DNA from: JBDHUJ01 sp039809105
GTDB lineage: Bacteria; Patescibacteriota; Saccharimonadia; Saccharimonadales; UBA4665
NCBI GenBank assembly: GCA_039809105.1
Contig: JBDHUJ010000002.1
Coordinates: 1-59,091, forward strand
Length of the DNA: 59,091 nt
Direction of reading: 5' to 3'
Of this stretch, positions 39,004 through 48,333 are shown piece after piece. Position numbers and translations under genes: made by a program. The notes below the pieces were generated by a model. It was not told the origin of the DNA and searched no databases. It saw only the letters and a program-made list of their open reading frames with translations. Numbering within the stretch: the first letter of the stretch is position 1; each line of letters begins with the position of its first letter.

Positions 39004-39666
39004 TTATATAGTGTTCGCGTCAGTATCCGAGGAGCTATCGCTCTGCGTCGTGCCAGGCTGTGCGCCGCCAGGACCACCTATGTCGCCGACGCGGATTTCG
39101 GTCGCCACCGTGCTCGTGCTGCTGGCGGTACGGATGAATACCGTGTCGCCGGTCTGGATATCGCTGACACTGCCAGTGCTGCCATTGGCCGTCACCGTCG
39201 TCGAGTCGTTGATGGTATATGTTTTCGAGGTTCCGCTAGAGCTACTACTGCTATTCGGCCCGAACTCCCGCTGCGTGATGGTAATGCTACTGCTGGAAAC
39301 GGCCGTCACCGTACCGAAGCCGCCCGCCCGGTTGCCCATGCGCCCGCCCATGCCACTCGTGCCACTGGTACCGTTCGGACTGAACGCGCCGGCCTGCGTA
39401 CCATTCAGGGTGCTGGTAGCATGCCCTTTCTGGTACTGTACCCCGGCGAAAAAGCTCATGCCGACTACCAGGACAGCTGCGACCGCGATGAGCGCGCTGC
39501 GCGGAACCGCCACACCTTGCCCTCCGCCGCTCCGCCTAGGCGTACCAGTGTCTCTATGTGTCTGCCCTCCGGCGTACTGCGCGCCGTCCGGAAAGGTATC
39601 TACTGGTTGTAATGCCGCAGGTTCTTCACTCGATTTTTCTGATACGTCTGATTTTGTCGTTGCCAT
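39004..39666 (-). CDS. Anchored DUF5666-domain protein
   Basis: The 220-residue protein has a cytosolic N-terminus, one membrane helix (about 56-75), a Gly/Ser/Thr linker with G-M-G-G-R-M-G-N-R-A and a DUF5666-like beta domain: F-G-T-V-T-A-V-S-S-S-S-I-T-I-T ... T-T-V-T-A-N-G ... I-Q-T-G-D-T-V-F-I-R (about 117-195). The role is unknown. It sits between the glycosyltransferase and GtrA genes with gaps of about ten and four bases. Confidence 0.82.
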   Translation of the reverse strand: MATTKSDVSEKSSEEPAALQPVDTFPDGAQYAGGQTHRDTGTPRRSGGGQGVAVPRSALIAVAAVLVVGMSFFAGVQYQKGHATSTLNGTQAGAFSPNGTSGTSGMGGRMGNRAGGFGTVTAVSSSSITITQREFGPNSSSSSSGTSKTYTINDSTTVTANGSTGSVSDIQTGDTVFIRTASSTSTVATEIRVGDIGGPGGAQPGTTQSDSSSDTDANTI

Positions 39667-39676
39667 TATGCACTCC

Positions 39677-42403
39677 TTATTCGTTGCTTAGTTTATACAG
39701 GGTGTATTGGCTGCCGCCGTAGTCCACCACCGTGCCGGCCGATTGTACCCAGGACAGGATTTCGCTATTACCTTGCCCGCCCGGTCCGCCGCCACCGCGC
39801 ATTCCACCACGGCCACCGCTGTTCACCGCGTAATATACCACCTGACCGCTGGAGACCAGCTGCTTGAATTCGGCTAAAGTTATAGCCTGGTCGCTGCCGT
39901 TGAAGCCGCCGATGGCCATGACCGGCTGACCGGTCGAAATCTGTATCGCCGCCGAGGTGTTGGCCGAATCGACCGCCACAATCCATTTCGCGGAACCTTG
40001 GTGCTTCAGCAGGTATGTTACTAGCGCCGATTCGGCCTCTGATTGCTCGTTGTTGCTGCCCTGCAGAGCCGTTTCGGTCGGTCCGGCCGTCGGTACACTG
40101 CCGGTGTGCGCCAGGCGTACGGTTGCGAACGTGTAGCCGACCGGCCCGATGCTCAGTGCGATTATGGAGGCAATAGCTCCTGCCTGCACAAACCGTTTCA
40201 CCGGCTGATACAAGTTGTACAGCAGCAGCCCCGCGCCACTCAGGCCGCTCAGCAGCACGACCCAACGCACCCATTCCGGCCACACCGTCTGATAGCCGAG
40301 AATGATGCACGCCACGACGGCGCTGACCGCGACCGTTACCGGCAATACGAATGAAAGTGGCCGCCGCTGTTTGTAGGACTTCCAGAGCCACGGCAAGCCC
40401 ATGCCAACCAGCGCTGCCACGGCGGGCGCCAACGCGACGACGTAGTACGGATGGATGACGCCGCTGACCATACTGAAAACGATGATGTGCAGTATCAGCC
40501 AGCCGCCCCACACCAGGAAGGCCACGCGGCGTTTGTCAGTGCGCGGTGCGCGCCGGAGTAACCAGAGTGCTACTCCCAAACTGACAAGTGCCAGTGGCAA
40601 CAGCCAGGCGATGTTCGGGCCGAAGTCACCGTTGAACATACGTAATAGGCCGGTCGAACCGCCGAAGCCGCTGCCGCCCGGCCCCATGCCGCCACCGCCA
40701 CCGGGGCCACCGCCAAAACCGCCCGCCCCACCTGGCAGCACGCCCATGCCGCCCTGGCCGAGCGATTGTCCCATGCCGCCACCAAAGCCACCACCCGGCC
40801 GGCCGCCGCCCATGCCCTGTCCGGTGCCAAGTAAACGGCCAAAACCGTTATAGCCGAAGATGAGATTCCAGATGTTGTTGTCGGTGCTGCTGCCGATGTA
40901 CGGCCGGTTCGCCGCCGGCGTCAGCGCCACCACCACCGGCCACCACAGCGTCGCGATGGCGGTCGGAATCGCCGCGAACAGCAGGTGCTGCAGCCGTCGC
41001 AGAAACGGCGGTTTCGCAGCGTACAGGTACACCAGCGCCAACACCGGCAGCACGAGCAGCCCTTGCATCATCTTGGTGTTAAAGGCCAGGCCGGTGAATA
41101 CCCCGGCCAACGACAGCCAGCCGATAGCACTGCGGGCACGCGCCGCGTCGATGGCCCGGACGAACGCGTACACACTTGCTGTCAGGAATAATGTCAGGAA
41201 ACTGTCGGGGTTATTGAAACGGAACATCAGCGCCGCCACGGGTGTCAACGCCATCACCAGCCCGGCGAGCAGCGCGCTGCTCGGCTCGAACCAACGCCGG
41301 ACAATCTTATACACCAGATACACCGTGGCGATACCCGCCAAGGCGTTCGGCAGCAGCATGCTGAAGCTCGAGAAGCCGAAAATACGCCCAGACAGGCCCA
41401 TCAGCCAGAGCGCCACTGGCGGCTTATCGACAGTTATGAAGTTCGCGGCGTCCAGACTACCGAAAAACAGCGCCTTCCAGCTCTGCGTCGCCGCCTGCAC
41501 GCTGGCCGCGTAAAAGCTGTTCGCGTACCCGCTCACCGTAAGATTTACTAGATACAGTCCGGCTGTGAAGACAAGTAGTGAGATAAGTGCCAGCCGTTCA
41601 CCGGTCAGCCACTTGCCCTGTTCGCGGCGTACGCGGTCGATGCCCTTCAGGTCGTCCACGGCGGTCCGCACCAGGTTGACACGGCTGTCTTTATCCTCGA
41701 CCCACTGGACGGGGATTTCGGCGACACCGTATCCGGCGCGCTCGGTTTTGACGATGAGCTCGGTGTCGAAAAACCAGGCGTCGTCGTGGATACGCGGCAA
41801 TAGTTGCTTCGCCGCGTCACGCCGTAAGGCCTTGAAACCGCACTGGGCATCGCTCACCCCGATGCCCAGTGTCAGTTTCAAAATCCGTATGTAACTGCGC
41901 GAAATGAACTCGCGCTTGAAACTGCGTTTGACGTCAGACCCCGGCAACCGCCGGCTGCCGACCGCCAACGCCGCCGTACCGTCCACGAGCGGTGCGACAA
42001 GCTCCGGAATGTGCCGGAGGTCAGTAGACAGGTCTTCGTCCATATACATGACGATGTCGGCACGGGAACTGCGCCAGGCGGCTTTCAGCGCCCGGCCGCG
42101 GCCTTTTACGTCTTGCGTGACCACTCGCACCGCAGGGTATCCGTCGGCTAAATCTTCGGCAATCCGCCGCGTGCCGTCGGTACTGCCGCTATCGGCGATG
42201 GTTATGGTGAAGCGGCCTGGATACACCGAATCCAAATATTCGTGCAGCCTCGTAATATTCGTCGCCAGCGTCGGCGCTTCGTTGTGGCACGGCACGACGA
42301 CATCGAGCGTCGCCGTTTCGGCGTCCAGGGGCACCAGAACACGCTGCGCCTCGGCAGTCCGCGCCTTTCTGAGTGATTCTGTAGCTGTGGTTGCAGTAAA
42401 CAT
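39677..42403 (-). CDS. GT2-GT39 fusion glycosyltransferase (YkcC-YkcB type)
   Basis: The 908-residue protein joins two enzymes. Residues about 30-270 are a GT2 polyprenyl-phosphate sugar synthase (V-V-V-P-C-H-N-E, D-S-G-S-T-D-G-T, M-Y-M-D-E-D-L-S-T-D); the rest is a GT39/ArnT-like transferase with about 12 membrane helices, the acidic motif D-K-P-P-V-A-L-W and a Gly/Met-rich outer loop (about 530-595). One half would load a lipid carrier with sugar and the other move it to an outer-surface target, a protein or wall polymer. It begins the operon with DUF5666 and GtrA. In many bacteria the two halves are separate genes. Confidence 0.9.
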   Translation of the reverse strand: MFTATTATESLRKARTAEAQRVLVPLDAETATLDVVVPCHNEAPTLATNITRLHEYLDSVYPGRFTITIADSGSTDGTRRIAEDLADGYPAVRVVTQDVKGRGRALKAAWRSSRADIVMYMDEDLSTDLRHIPELVAPLVDGTAALAVGSRRLPGSDVKRSFKREFISRSYIRILKLTLGIGVSDAQCGFKALRRDAAKQLLPRIHDDAWFFDTELIVKTERAGYGVAEIPVQWVEDKDSRVNLVRTAVDDLKGIDRVRREQGKWLTGERLALISLLVFTAGLYLVNLTVSGYANSFYAASVQAATQSWKALFFGSLDAANFITVDKPPVALWLMGLSGRIFGFSSFSMLLPNALAGIATVYLVYKIVRRWFEPSSALLAGLVMALTPVAALMFRFNNPDSFLTLFLTASVYAFVRAIDAARARSAIGWLSLAGVFTGLAFNTKMMQGLLVLPVLALVYLYAAKPPFLRRLQHLLFAAIPTAIATLWWPVVVALTPAANRPYIGSSTDNNIWNLIFGYNGFGRLLGTGQGMGGGRPGGGFGGGMGQSLGQGGMGVLPGGAGGFGGGPGGGGGMGPGGSGFGGSTGLLRMFNGDFGPNIAWLLPLALVSLGVALWLLRRAPRTDKRRVAFLVWGGWLILHIIVFSMVSGVIHPYYVVALAPAVAALVGMGLPWLWKSYKQRRPLSFVLPVTVAVSAVVACIILGYQTVWPEWVRWVVLLSGLSGAGLLLYNLYQPVKRFVQAGAIASIIALSIGPVGYTFATVRLAHTGSVPTAGPTETALQGSNNEQSEAESALVTYLLKHQGSAKWIVAVDSANTSAAIQISTGQPVMAIGGFNGSDQAITLAEFKQLVSSGQVVYYAVNSGGRGGMRGGGGPGGQGNSEILSWVQSAGTVVDYGGSQYTLYKLSNE

Positions 42404-42487
42404 GCACTCAGCATACGGAGCGGAGCTGAATGTTCCATGAAGATGATTCTCTCACTCCGAAAAATGCCGGTTGCCTGCAGCAAATGT

Positions 42488-45121
42488 TCAGCTGGCGATA
42501 GTGAACCAGGCAGTGCCACTACTGTACAGCACCGTTTTGGCGTATGCCGTATTCAGCACCAGGTTCGTGGTGCCATCTATGGTACCGGCGACGGTTATCG
42601 TCTTGCCGCTGGCGCAAGTGCCGGATTCGTCCTTGACCACGAATTGCTTTCCCACCTGGACGCTACTGGCCGCGGGCAACGTTACCGTACGCGACGCCGA
42701 GAGCGAGGTGTAAGCCACGACACTATCGCTGGCGAGCACAGTATAGTTCGCATCCGCCACCGTAGCGCGCACCGCCACATTCGGCTGGCCGCTGGCCAAC
42801 GCGATAAAAGGTGCACCGCTGGCGTTCGTAGAGGTGCCCGTGCTGCCGGAAGTTATGCTGTAGCTCAGGCCGCTGGAAGTCGAGTTGGCGTAGGTATTCG
42901 TGTCGCTGGATGCAAACACGGCCGTCAGCGTATGCGCGCCCAAGCTCAGCGACGAAGTGGCCGTGCTGGCCGTACCACCGCTGACCGTACCCGTACCGAT
43001 GGTCGTCGCGCCGTCCTTGAACGTCACGCTGCCGGTTGCGCCGGACGGTGAAATGGTAGCCGTCAGCGTCACCGTTGCACCCTGCGCGGCCGAGCTGGAC
43101 GGGTTGGCGGACAGCGTCGTGCTCGTGCTGGTCGCGCCGGAACTTGCCGTGCGGGTGGCGCCCCAATACAAGCTGTTCGTGCGGGTGGCGCCATCGTCCA
43201 AGTCGGCAGCCTGCAGCTCGGCGTAAGCGGCCGTGGGCGCAATCACCGCGTGCATGGCGTAGATGATGCTTTCCCAGCCAGTGTTCGTCGGCATAGCCGA
43301 ACTGGCTTCGGCGTACGCCCGCGTCACCCACGCGCTGTCGGCGTATTCTTCAGTAATCGGCGTAACAGGTATGACTTGTATGCCGTGGATATACTCGTTG
43401 TTGGCGCCGAAGAACGTGGCGTATTCGACCTTGTCGCTCCACAGCACGCCGACGGTGGCGTGGTTGTCGAACGGTGCATCGTACATGGTGTCGGGGCTGT
43501 ACACGTGCCAGTATTTTTTGGCGGCACGGATTTCTTGCGCCAGGTGCAGGCGGCCCAGGTCTTTCACCGCCGCGTTCGAGGTCGCCAGACCCCACAGATA
43601 CACGCCGTACCAGGCGTTTATGGCCTCGCTGGTCGATTCCTGGTTGCGGCCATCGGCGAATTCGAAAATGCCGGATGCCCAACTATGGCCGTCGTACCAA
43701 TCTTTGAACCGGAACCGCGGGAAGTAGCTGTCTATAGGTGATGGGTTGCAGATGTCGCGCACCAAAGATTCAACCGCTGTTTTATTGCTCGTCGCCCAGG
43801 CGCTGTCAAACCGGGCGATGACCGCCGCCGTGTAAATCCAGTACCCGTAGTGAAAGTGGTGGTCATTGTACCAGCCCTGACCGAAGTCGGCGCCCTGGTC
43901 GGCTGCGCCGTTTTCGGTTATGACGCCGTGCCAGCGGGTATCGTATTTGAGGTCGTTCTGCAGGCTGCCGCCGAACCAGTTGGAAAGCGTCGTTTTCATG
44001 TTGGTGACGATGCTGTCGCGGGCGGACGTATCGCCGATTTGGTGGGCGATGAGCGCCATGCGCGCCTGCTTAGCCACCGCCTTACCAGTAAAGTATGGGT
44101 CCACACCGTGCGCGACATTATTGCCGTCGAGGTTCGTAACATCGGGTGTGAACCCCTTTTCGGCCGTCAGTGCCGTCTGTATGTCACCGGTTTTCGTCGG
44201 GTCGATACCGTTCGGCGAATCCCACGAAATGGTCGTCAGGCTTTCGCTCAGCGTCCAGCCGGTGGCCTTTATGCCCTTCATGTCGCCTTTCATACCACGG
44301 ATGGTCAGCGCCGTGTAGCTCGGGCTCATCATGTCCTGGTGGTGCGGCAGCGCCAGCACCAGCGGCGTGCCGGTGTTGGCCGTCCAGCTGAAGGTCATAG
44401 TCGCCGTGTTGCCGCTGTAGGCCGCGTCGATAGCGCCGCCGGTCAGGACGTTGCTGGCGCTGGCGTCGTAGACGGCTTCTTGCGACGAATCGGTCATGAC
44501 CGCCAGCTGCAGACTGCCGGTGTACGGCGCGGTGCCGGTCACGGCGCTAGTGCCGACATTCAGCGTTATGGAGCTGCTGGCGTACAGAATCCACGTCTGG
44601 CTGTTGTTGAGTGCGAATTTGAACTTCGTGCCGGTCACATTACCCCCGGTCGCGCCGCCGTTGACACTCAAAATGGCGTGAACGGTGTTAAGCACCGGTG
44701 TCGCCGCAGTATAAATGGCCGAGTTGTACGCCATGCCGCGCACCAGGTTCAACTTCATGCTGCCGCCGCTGACGCTGTACGTCAGGTTGACGCCGAAGTC
44801 GGTATAATCGTCTATGGAGCGGCCGGTAACCGTTTCTTGCACTTCCAGGCTGAAGTTCTTGACCGCCGAAGTCAGCAAGATGTTGTTCGCCGCGACTGTC
44901 CGGCTGGCATACGAAATGTGCATGCCATTCGTCAGCATCTTCTGTATATACGGCAGTGTCGAAACAGTCTGTTGCCCCGTGCCGACCAGCAGGTTTTCCC
45001 ACCAGATGTTCGTCGGCATGAGTTTGCTCGCACCGTATGTGAAGAATGTCGCCGGCGCTTGGGTATGTACGAGCGTGCCGAAGGGCGGCGCACTTGTCGC
45101 TATCGGGTCGCTGAATGCCAT
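42488..45121 (-). CDS. GH81 endo-beta-1,3-glucanase with Ig-like and tail-fibre-like modules
   Basis: The 877-residue protein has a GH81 catalytic domain (about 1-660) with D474-W-Y-D-G-H-S-W, G-R-N-Q-E-S-T-S-E-A (491-500) and N-A-W-Y-G, the conserved active-site region of enzymes that cut beta-1,3-glucan. A bacterial Ig-like domain (T-L-T-A-T-I-S-P, about 680-770) follows and then a C-terminal module of about 110 residues shared with the genes at 45124 and 45490. There is no signal peptide or membrane helix, so export is unexplained. The ATG lies two bases after the stop of the preceding gene, part of a four-gene operon. Confidence 0.9.
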   Translation of the reverse strand: MAFSDPIATSAPPFGTLVHTQAPATFFTYGASKLMPTNIWWENLLVGTGQQTVSTLPYIQKMLTNGMHISYASRTVAANNILLTSAVKNFSLEVQETVTGRSIDDYTDFGVNLTYSVSGGSMKLNLVRGMAYNSAIYTAATPVLNTVHAILSVNGGATGGNVTGTKFKFALNNSQTWILYASSSITLNVGTSAVTGTAPYTGSLQLAVMTDSSQEAVYDASASNVLTGGAIDAAYSGNTATMTFSWTANTGTPLVLALPHHQDMMSPSYTALTIRGMKGDMKGIKATGWTLSESLTTISWDSPNGIDPTKTGDIQTALTAEKGFTPDVTNLDGNNVAHGVDPYFTGKAVAKQARMALIAHQIGDTSARDSIVTNMKTTLSNWFGGSLQNDLKYDTRWHGVITENGAADQGADFGQGWYNDHHFHYGYWIYTAAVIARFDSAWATSNKTAVESLVRDICNPSPIDSYFPRFRFKDWYDGHSWASGIFEFADGRNQESTSEAINAWYGVYLWGLATSNAAVKDLGRLHLAQEIRAAKKYWHVYSPDTMYDAPFDNHATVGVLWSDKVEYATFFGANNEYIHGIQVIPVTPITEEYADSAWVTRAYAEASSAMPTNTGWESIIYAMHAVIAPTAAYAELQAADLDDGATRTNSLYWGATRTASSGATSTSTTLSANPSSSAAQGATVTLTATISPSGATGSVTFKDGATTIGTGTVSGGTASTATSSLSLGAHTLTAVFASSDTNTYANSTSSGLSYSITSGSTGTSTNASGAPFIALASGQPNVAVRATVADANYTVLASDSVVAYTSLSASRTVTLPAASSVQVGKQFVVKDESGTCASGKTITVAGTIDGTTNLVLNTAYAKTVLYSSGTAWFTIAS

Positions 45122-45123
45122 CG

Positions 45124-45471
45124 CTACGCCCCCACCTTGCACCACGCGGTGCCATTGCTGTAGAGCCGCAGGCTGGCATATGCGCTGCTGAGCACGTAAT
45201 TCGTCGCGCCGTCTATGGTGCCAGCCACGGTAATGGTGTTACTGCCGCTGCAACTACCTGATTCGTCTTTGATGATGAGCTGCTTGCCCGCGGGAAGACT
45301 GCCGGCACTCGGCAAGGTAATGGTGCGAGCAGCGGTAAGCGAGGTCAGCGCCACGATTTCATCGGCCGCGGTCGCGGTGTAATTCGCGTCGGCAACGCCG
45401 TTCCGGACAGCAGTGTCGGTCTGTCCATAACCGTACGATAGGTATGCTACTGCGTTTTTGTTGTCTGCCAT
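45124..45471 (-). CDS. Stand-alone copy of the C-terminal tail-fibre-like module
   Basis: The 115-residue protein is almost entirely the module that ends both GH81 enzymes: A-N-Y-T-A-T-A-A-D-E-I-V-A-L-T-S-L, then R-T-I-T-L-P-S-A-G, K-Q-L-I-I-K-D-E-S-G and G-T-I-D-G-A-T-N. Such beta-rich modules are frequent in phage tail fibres and their host derivatives. It stands between the two glucanase genes, with GAAAGG before its ATG, and could be a partner subunit or a free end-cap. Confidence 0.8.
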   Translation of the reverse strand: MADNKNAVAYLSYGYGQTDTAVRNGVADANYTATAADEIVALTSLTAARTITLPSAGSLPAGKQLIIKDESGSCSGSNTITVAGTIDGATNYVLSSAYASLRLYSNGTAWCKVGA

Positions 45472-45489
45472 GTCAGTCGATTGCCTTTC

Positions 45490-48330
45490 TCATAATTTGA
45501 ACCACGCGCTACCGTTACTGTAAAGCCGTGCATTGGCATAGGCCGTATTCAGAATCAGGTTGGTTGCACCATCTATAGTGCCGGTGATGGTAATAGTGTT
45601 CGAGCCGCTGCAATTGCCCGATTCGTCTTTGACGATGAGCGCCTTACCAGCCGGAACACTGCCGGCGCTCGGCAACGTAACCGTCCGAGCCGCGCCAAGA
45701 CTCGTAAAGCCGATGACATCGTCGGTCGCAAGCACCGTGTAGTTGGTATTCGTCACTGCTACCCGTACCGCGGCCGCCGCTTGCCCGTTACCGTAGGCCG
45801 CATAATTCACCGCGTTCTTGTTAGAGCCCGTCGGCCCCCCACCGCCACCACCGCCAGACGTTATCGTATAGCTCAGCGCAGATGATGTCGAACTGTCGTA
45901 TGCCGCACTGTCCGAAGGCGTAAAGGTCGCCGTGAGTGAATGGCTGCCTGTAGTCAGATTGTTCACGATTATTGCACCAGTACCGCCGCTGACCGGTGCG
46001 CTGCCAATCTGCGTCGAGCCGTCGAAGAATGTCATCGTCCCGGCCGCCGACGGCGAAACAGTAGCCGTCAAAGTAACATTGGCACCCGAAGCCGCCGTAC
46101 TAACGGGGCTGGCTGCCAGTGTTGTAGCGGTCGAAGCTGGCGCCGGGTTGCTGCTATTCTGTATCGCCGCCCACCACAGCAAGTTCGTTTTGGAAGCCCC
46201 CTGTTTGTCGATGTATTCCGGGTCACCGGTGCTCACGCCCTGAATCGCGGTAAACGCCGTATCGGGCGCGATGATAGCCTCTGTCGCCAGCGTCGTCCCG
46301 AGCCAACCGCCCGGCGTCGTTGCCGTGCCGACGGTGTCTTTGTTGTCGAGGCGTACGGGGTACATTTCCTGCACCCATGCCTTTGGCAATAGCTCGTGTG
46401 TAGCGGGCGTGAATGGCATGGTTTGAATGCCCACGATTTGGTCGTCGCCCAGGCCGAACCATGTGGCGTTAAAGACCTTGTTCGCGAACACCAGCGCAAT
46501 CATTTTCTGGCTCGCGAAGCCGCTCGGGTACACGTTGTTCGTACTCGGCATTTGCCAGTAGGTTTGGGCGGCACGCGTTTCTTTGGCCTGCAAGTAGCGG
46601 CCGACATTGCGCAGGTCCGACTGCCCGGTCGCAAGACCCCATAGGTTTATACCGTACCAAGCGTTGACGGCTTCGGAAGTAGACTCTTGGTTACGACCAT
46701 CACCGTTGGCTTGCAGCCCCGCCGCCCACGAGTGGCCCTCGTACCAATCGTGATGCCGGAACTGCGTAAAGTACGGGTCGCCGGATGGCGAAGGGTTAGC
46801 AATGTCGCGGATGATGTCGTTGACTTTGTTTTTGTAGGTCGTCCCCCACGTGCTGTCGAAGTGTGCGATGACTGCTGCGCCATACACGTAATATCCCCAG
46901 TGGAAATAGTGGTCGTTGTACACGGCGTTACCGAATTCGGTGGCCTGGTTCGGGTTGCCGGGAGGCGAGGTGACGAGCGCATTGTTAGAAAGCACGCCAC
47001 CCCATGTCGAATCGTACGCCAGGCTATACACGGTCGAGCCGCTAGTGGTGTTGGTGAGCCACGGCGTCAAGTAGGTCTTCATGCTAGTGACGATGCTGTC
47101 ACGCGTGGTCGTATCGCCCAGCTGGTCGGCGATGAGCGCCAGACGGGCCGCCCGGGAAATCTGCTTGCCAAACGTGTAGGCTTCGGTAGCGTCGAGATTG
47201 CTGGCCTGAAAGGTCTTTTCTGTCGCCAGTGCCGACGTAATGCCGGAAAGTTTGTTGCTGTCGATAGCGTTCGGTGAATTCCAGGTGATGGTACTGAGTG
47301 TATCCGTCATCGTCCAAGTGTTACCGATGACACCGTGCAAGGTACCGCGGATAGTACTGAAGCTAAAGTTACTAGCGTAAGTCGGCGATGACAAAATCGC
47401 TTCGTGGTGTGGCAACGCATAATTCAGAAGCGTGCCGCCACTGCCCGTCAGCGAATAAGTGAACGTCGTCGTAGCCGTATTACCTGTAACGCTCACACTG
47501 GTCGTGCCGCCGATGGGCACTGCGTCTTTATATGTGTCGAGCGTCGATTCGCCAGCACTGCCTGTCGGCACGATGGCCAGACGCAGATAACCCGTAAATG
47601 GCACCGTGGCCGTCAGGCCGCTACTGCTGGTCGTGAACGATATGCTCGAGCTGGCGTATAGTATCCAGGTTTCGGTTGCGCCGCTGCCAAGGTACGGCCG
47701 GCTGACTGTCATCTTAAATTTCGTGCCGCTTACCGTACCGCTCGGCGCACTGCCGTTCACCGTGGTTATAGCGTGGTAGTCGGTGTTGTCGGTAATGAAT
47801 TTGGGCGTCAGCGCAGTGTAGCGCATGGTGGCATATGCCATGCCTCGGACAATGGGTGCTTCCATATAGTGACTACTGTCGACGCTCCAGCGTAGCGTCG
47901 CCGAAAGTTGGTCGTAGGTGCGAATATACTGGCTCGAAGTCGTTTCGGTGCTCTGCAGACTCAGGTCCAGGTTACGCCAGATGGCCGGCGATTGGTCGCT
48001 CGTCCAACCCCAGTTGGTCGCCGTCGCGTCGTAGTTTATATTGTGTTCGTTTTTGAGTGTCCGGTTGTCAGAATACAGCCGTATAAAGGGGCTGTTTACG
48101 TCGAGCCCGCTGGTACGCACACGTACTTGGTATGGCCAAATGGTCGTCCGCCGGTCGTCACCCGCCGAAACCTGGTCACTGTTCGGTGTGAGCACGAAAT
48201 CCATGAACCACGCGTTCGTCGGATACGGCGCACTGATGGCCGGCCCCCACCAACTGCTCGGTGTGACAATGGCGTTGGTTTTGGAGTCGTAGAGTGGCGC
48301 GCTGGTCGCTATGGGGTCACTAAACGCCAT
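45490..48330 (-). CDS. GH81 endo-beta-1,3-glucanase, second copy
   Basis: The 946-residue protein has the same order as its neighbour at 42488: GH81 domain with H-D-W-Y-E-G-H-S-W-A-A-G-L and G-D-G-R-N-Q-E-S-T-S-E-A-V-N-A-W-Y-G, an Ig-like domain, a Gly-run linker (G-G-G-G-G-G-P) and the shared C-terminal module. Both start M-A-F-S-D-P-I-A-T-S-A-P. They have clearly diverged, so the duplication is old and the substrates may differ (linear or branched glucan). No signal peptide. The ATG is three bases behind the stop of the small fibre-like gene. Confidence 0.9.
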   Translation of the reverse strand: MAFSDPIATSAPLYDSKTNAIVTPSSWWGPAISAPYPTNAWFMDFVLTPNSDQVSAGDDRRTTIWPYQVRVRTSGLDVNSPFIRLYSDNRTLKNEHNINYDATATNWGWTSDQSPAIWRNLDLSLQSTETTSSQYIRTYDQLSATLRWSVDSSHYMEAPIVRGMAYATMRYTALTPKFITDNTDYHAITTVNGSAPSGTVSGTKFKMTVSRPYLGSGATETWILYASSSISFTTSSSGLTATVPFTGYLRLAIVPTGSAGESTLDTYKDAVPIGGTTSVSVTGNTATTTFTYSLTGSGGTLLNYALPHHEAILSSPTYASNFSFSTIRGTLHGVIGNTWTMTDTLSTITWNSPNAIDSNKLSGITSALATEKTFQASNLDATEAYTFGKQISRAARLALIADQLGDTTTRDSIVTSMKTYLTPWLTNTTSGSTVYSLAYDSTWGGVLSNNALVTSPPGNPNQATEFGNAVYNDHYFHWGYYVYGAAVIAHFDSTWGTTYKNKVNDIIRDIANPSPSGDPYFTQFRHHDWYEGHSWAAGLQANGDGRNQESTSEAVNAWYGINLWGLATGQSDLRNVGRYLQAKETRAAQTYWQMPSTNNVYPSGFASQKMIALVFANKVFNATWFGLGDDQIVGIQTMPFTPATHELLPKAWVQEMYPVRLDNKDTVGTATTPGGWLGTTLATEAIIAPDTAFTAIQGVSTGDPEYIDKQGASKTNLLWWAAIQNSSNPAPASTATTLAASPVSTAASGANVTLTATVSPSAAGTMTFFDGSTQIGSAPVSGGTGAIIVNNLTTGSHSLTATFTPSDSAAYDSSTSSALSYTITSGGGGGGGPTGSNKNAVNYAAYGNGQAAAAVRVAVTNTNYTVLATDDVIGFTSLGAARTVTLPSAGSVPAGKALIVKDESGNCSGSNTITITGTIDGATNLILNTAYANARLYSNGSAWFKL

Positions 48331-48333
48331 TGT

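Noticed and set aside
43850..45163. 437-codon plus-strand frame opposite the first GH81 gene
   Set aside because: The minus frame has clear GH81 motifs; the plus frame is Arg/Val/Gly-rich antisense without domains or ribosome site.
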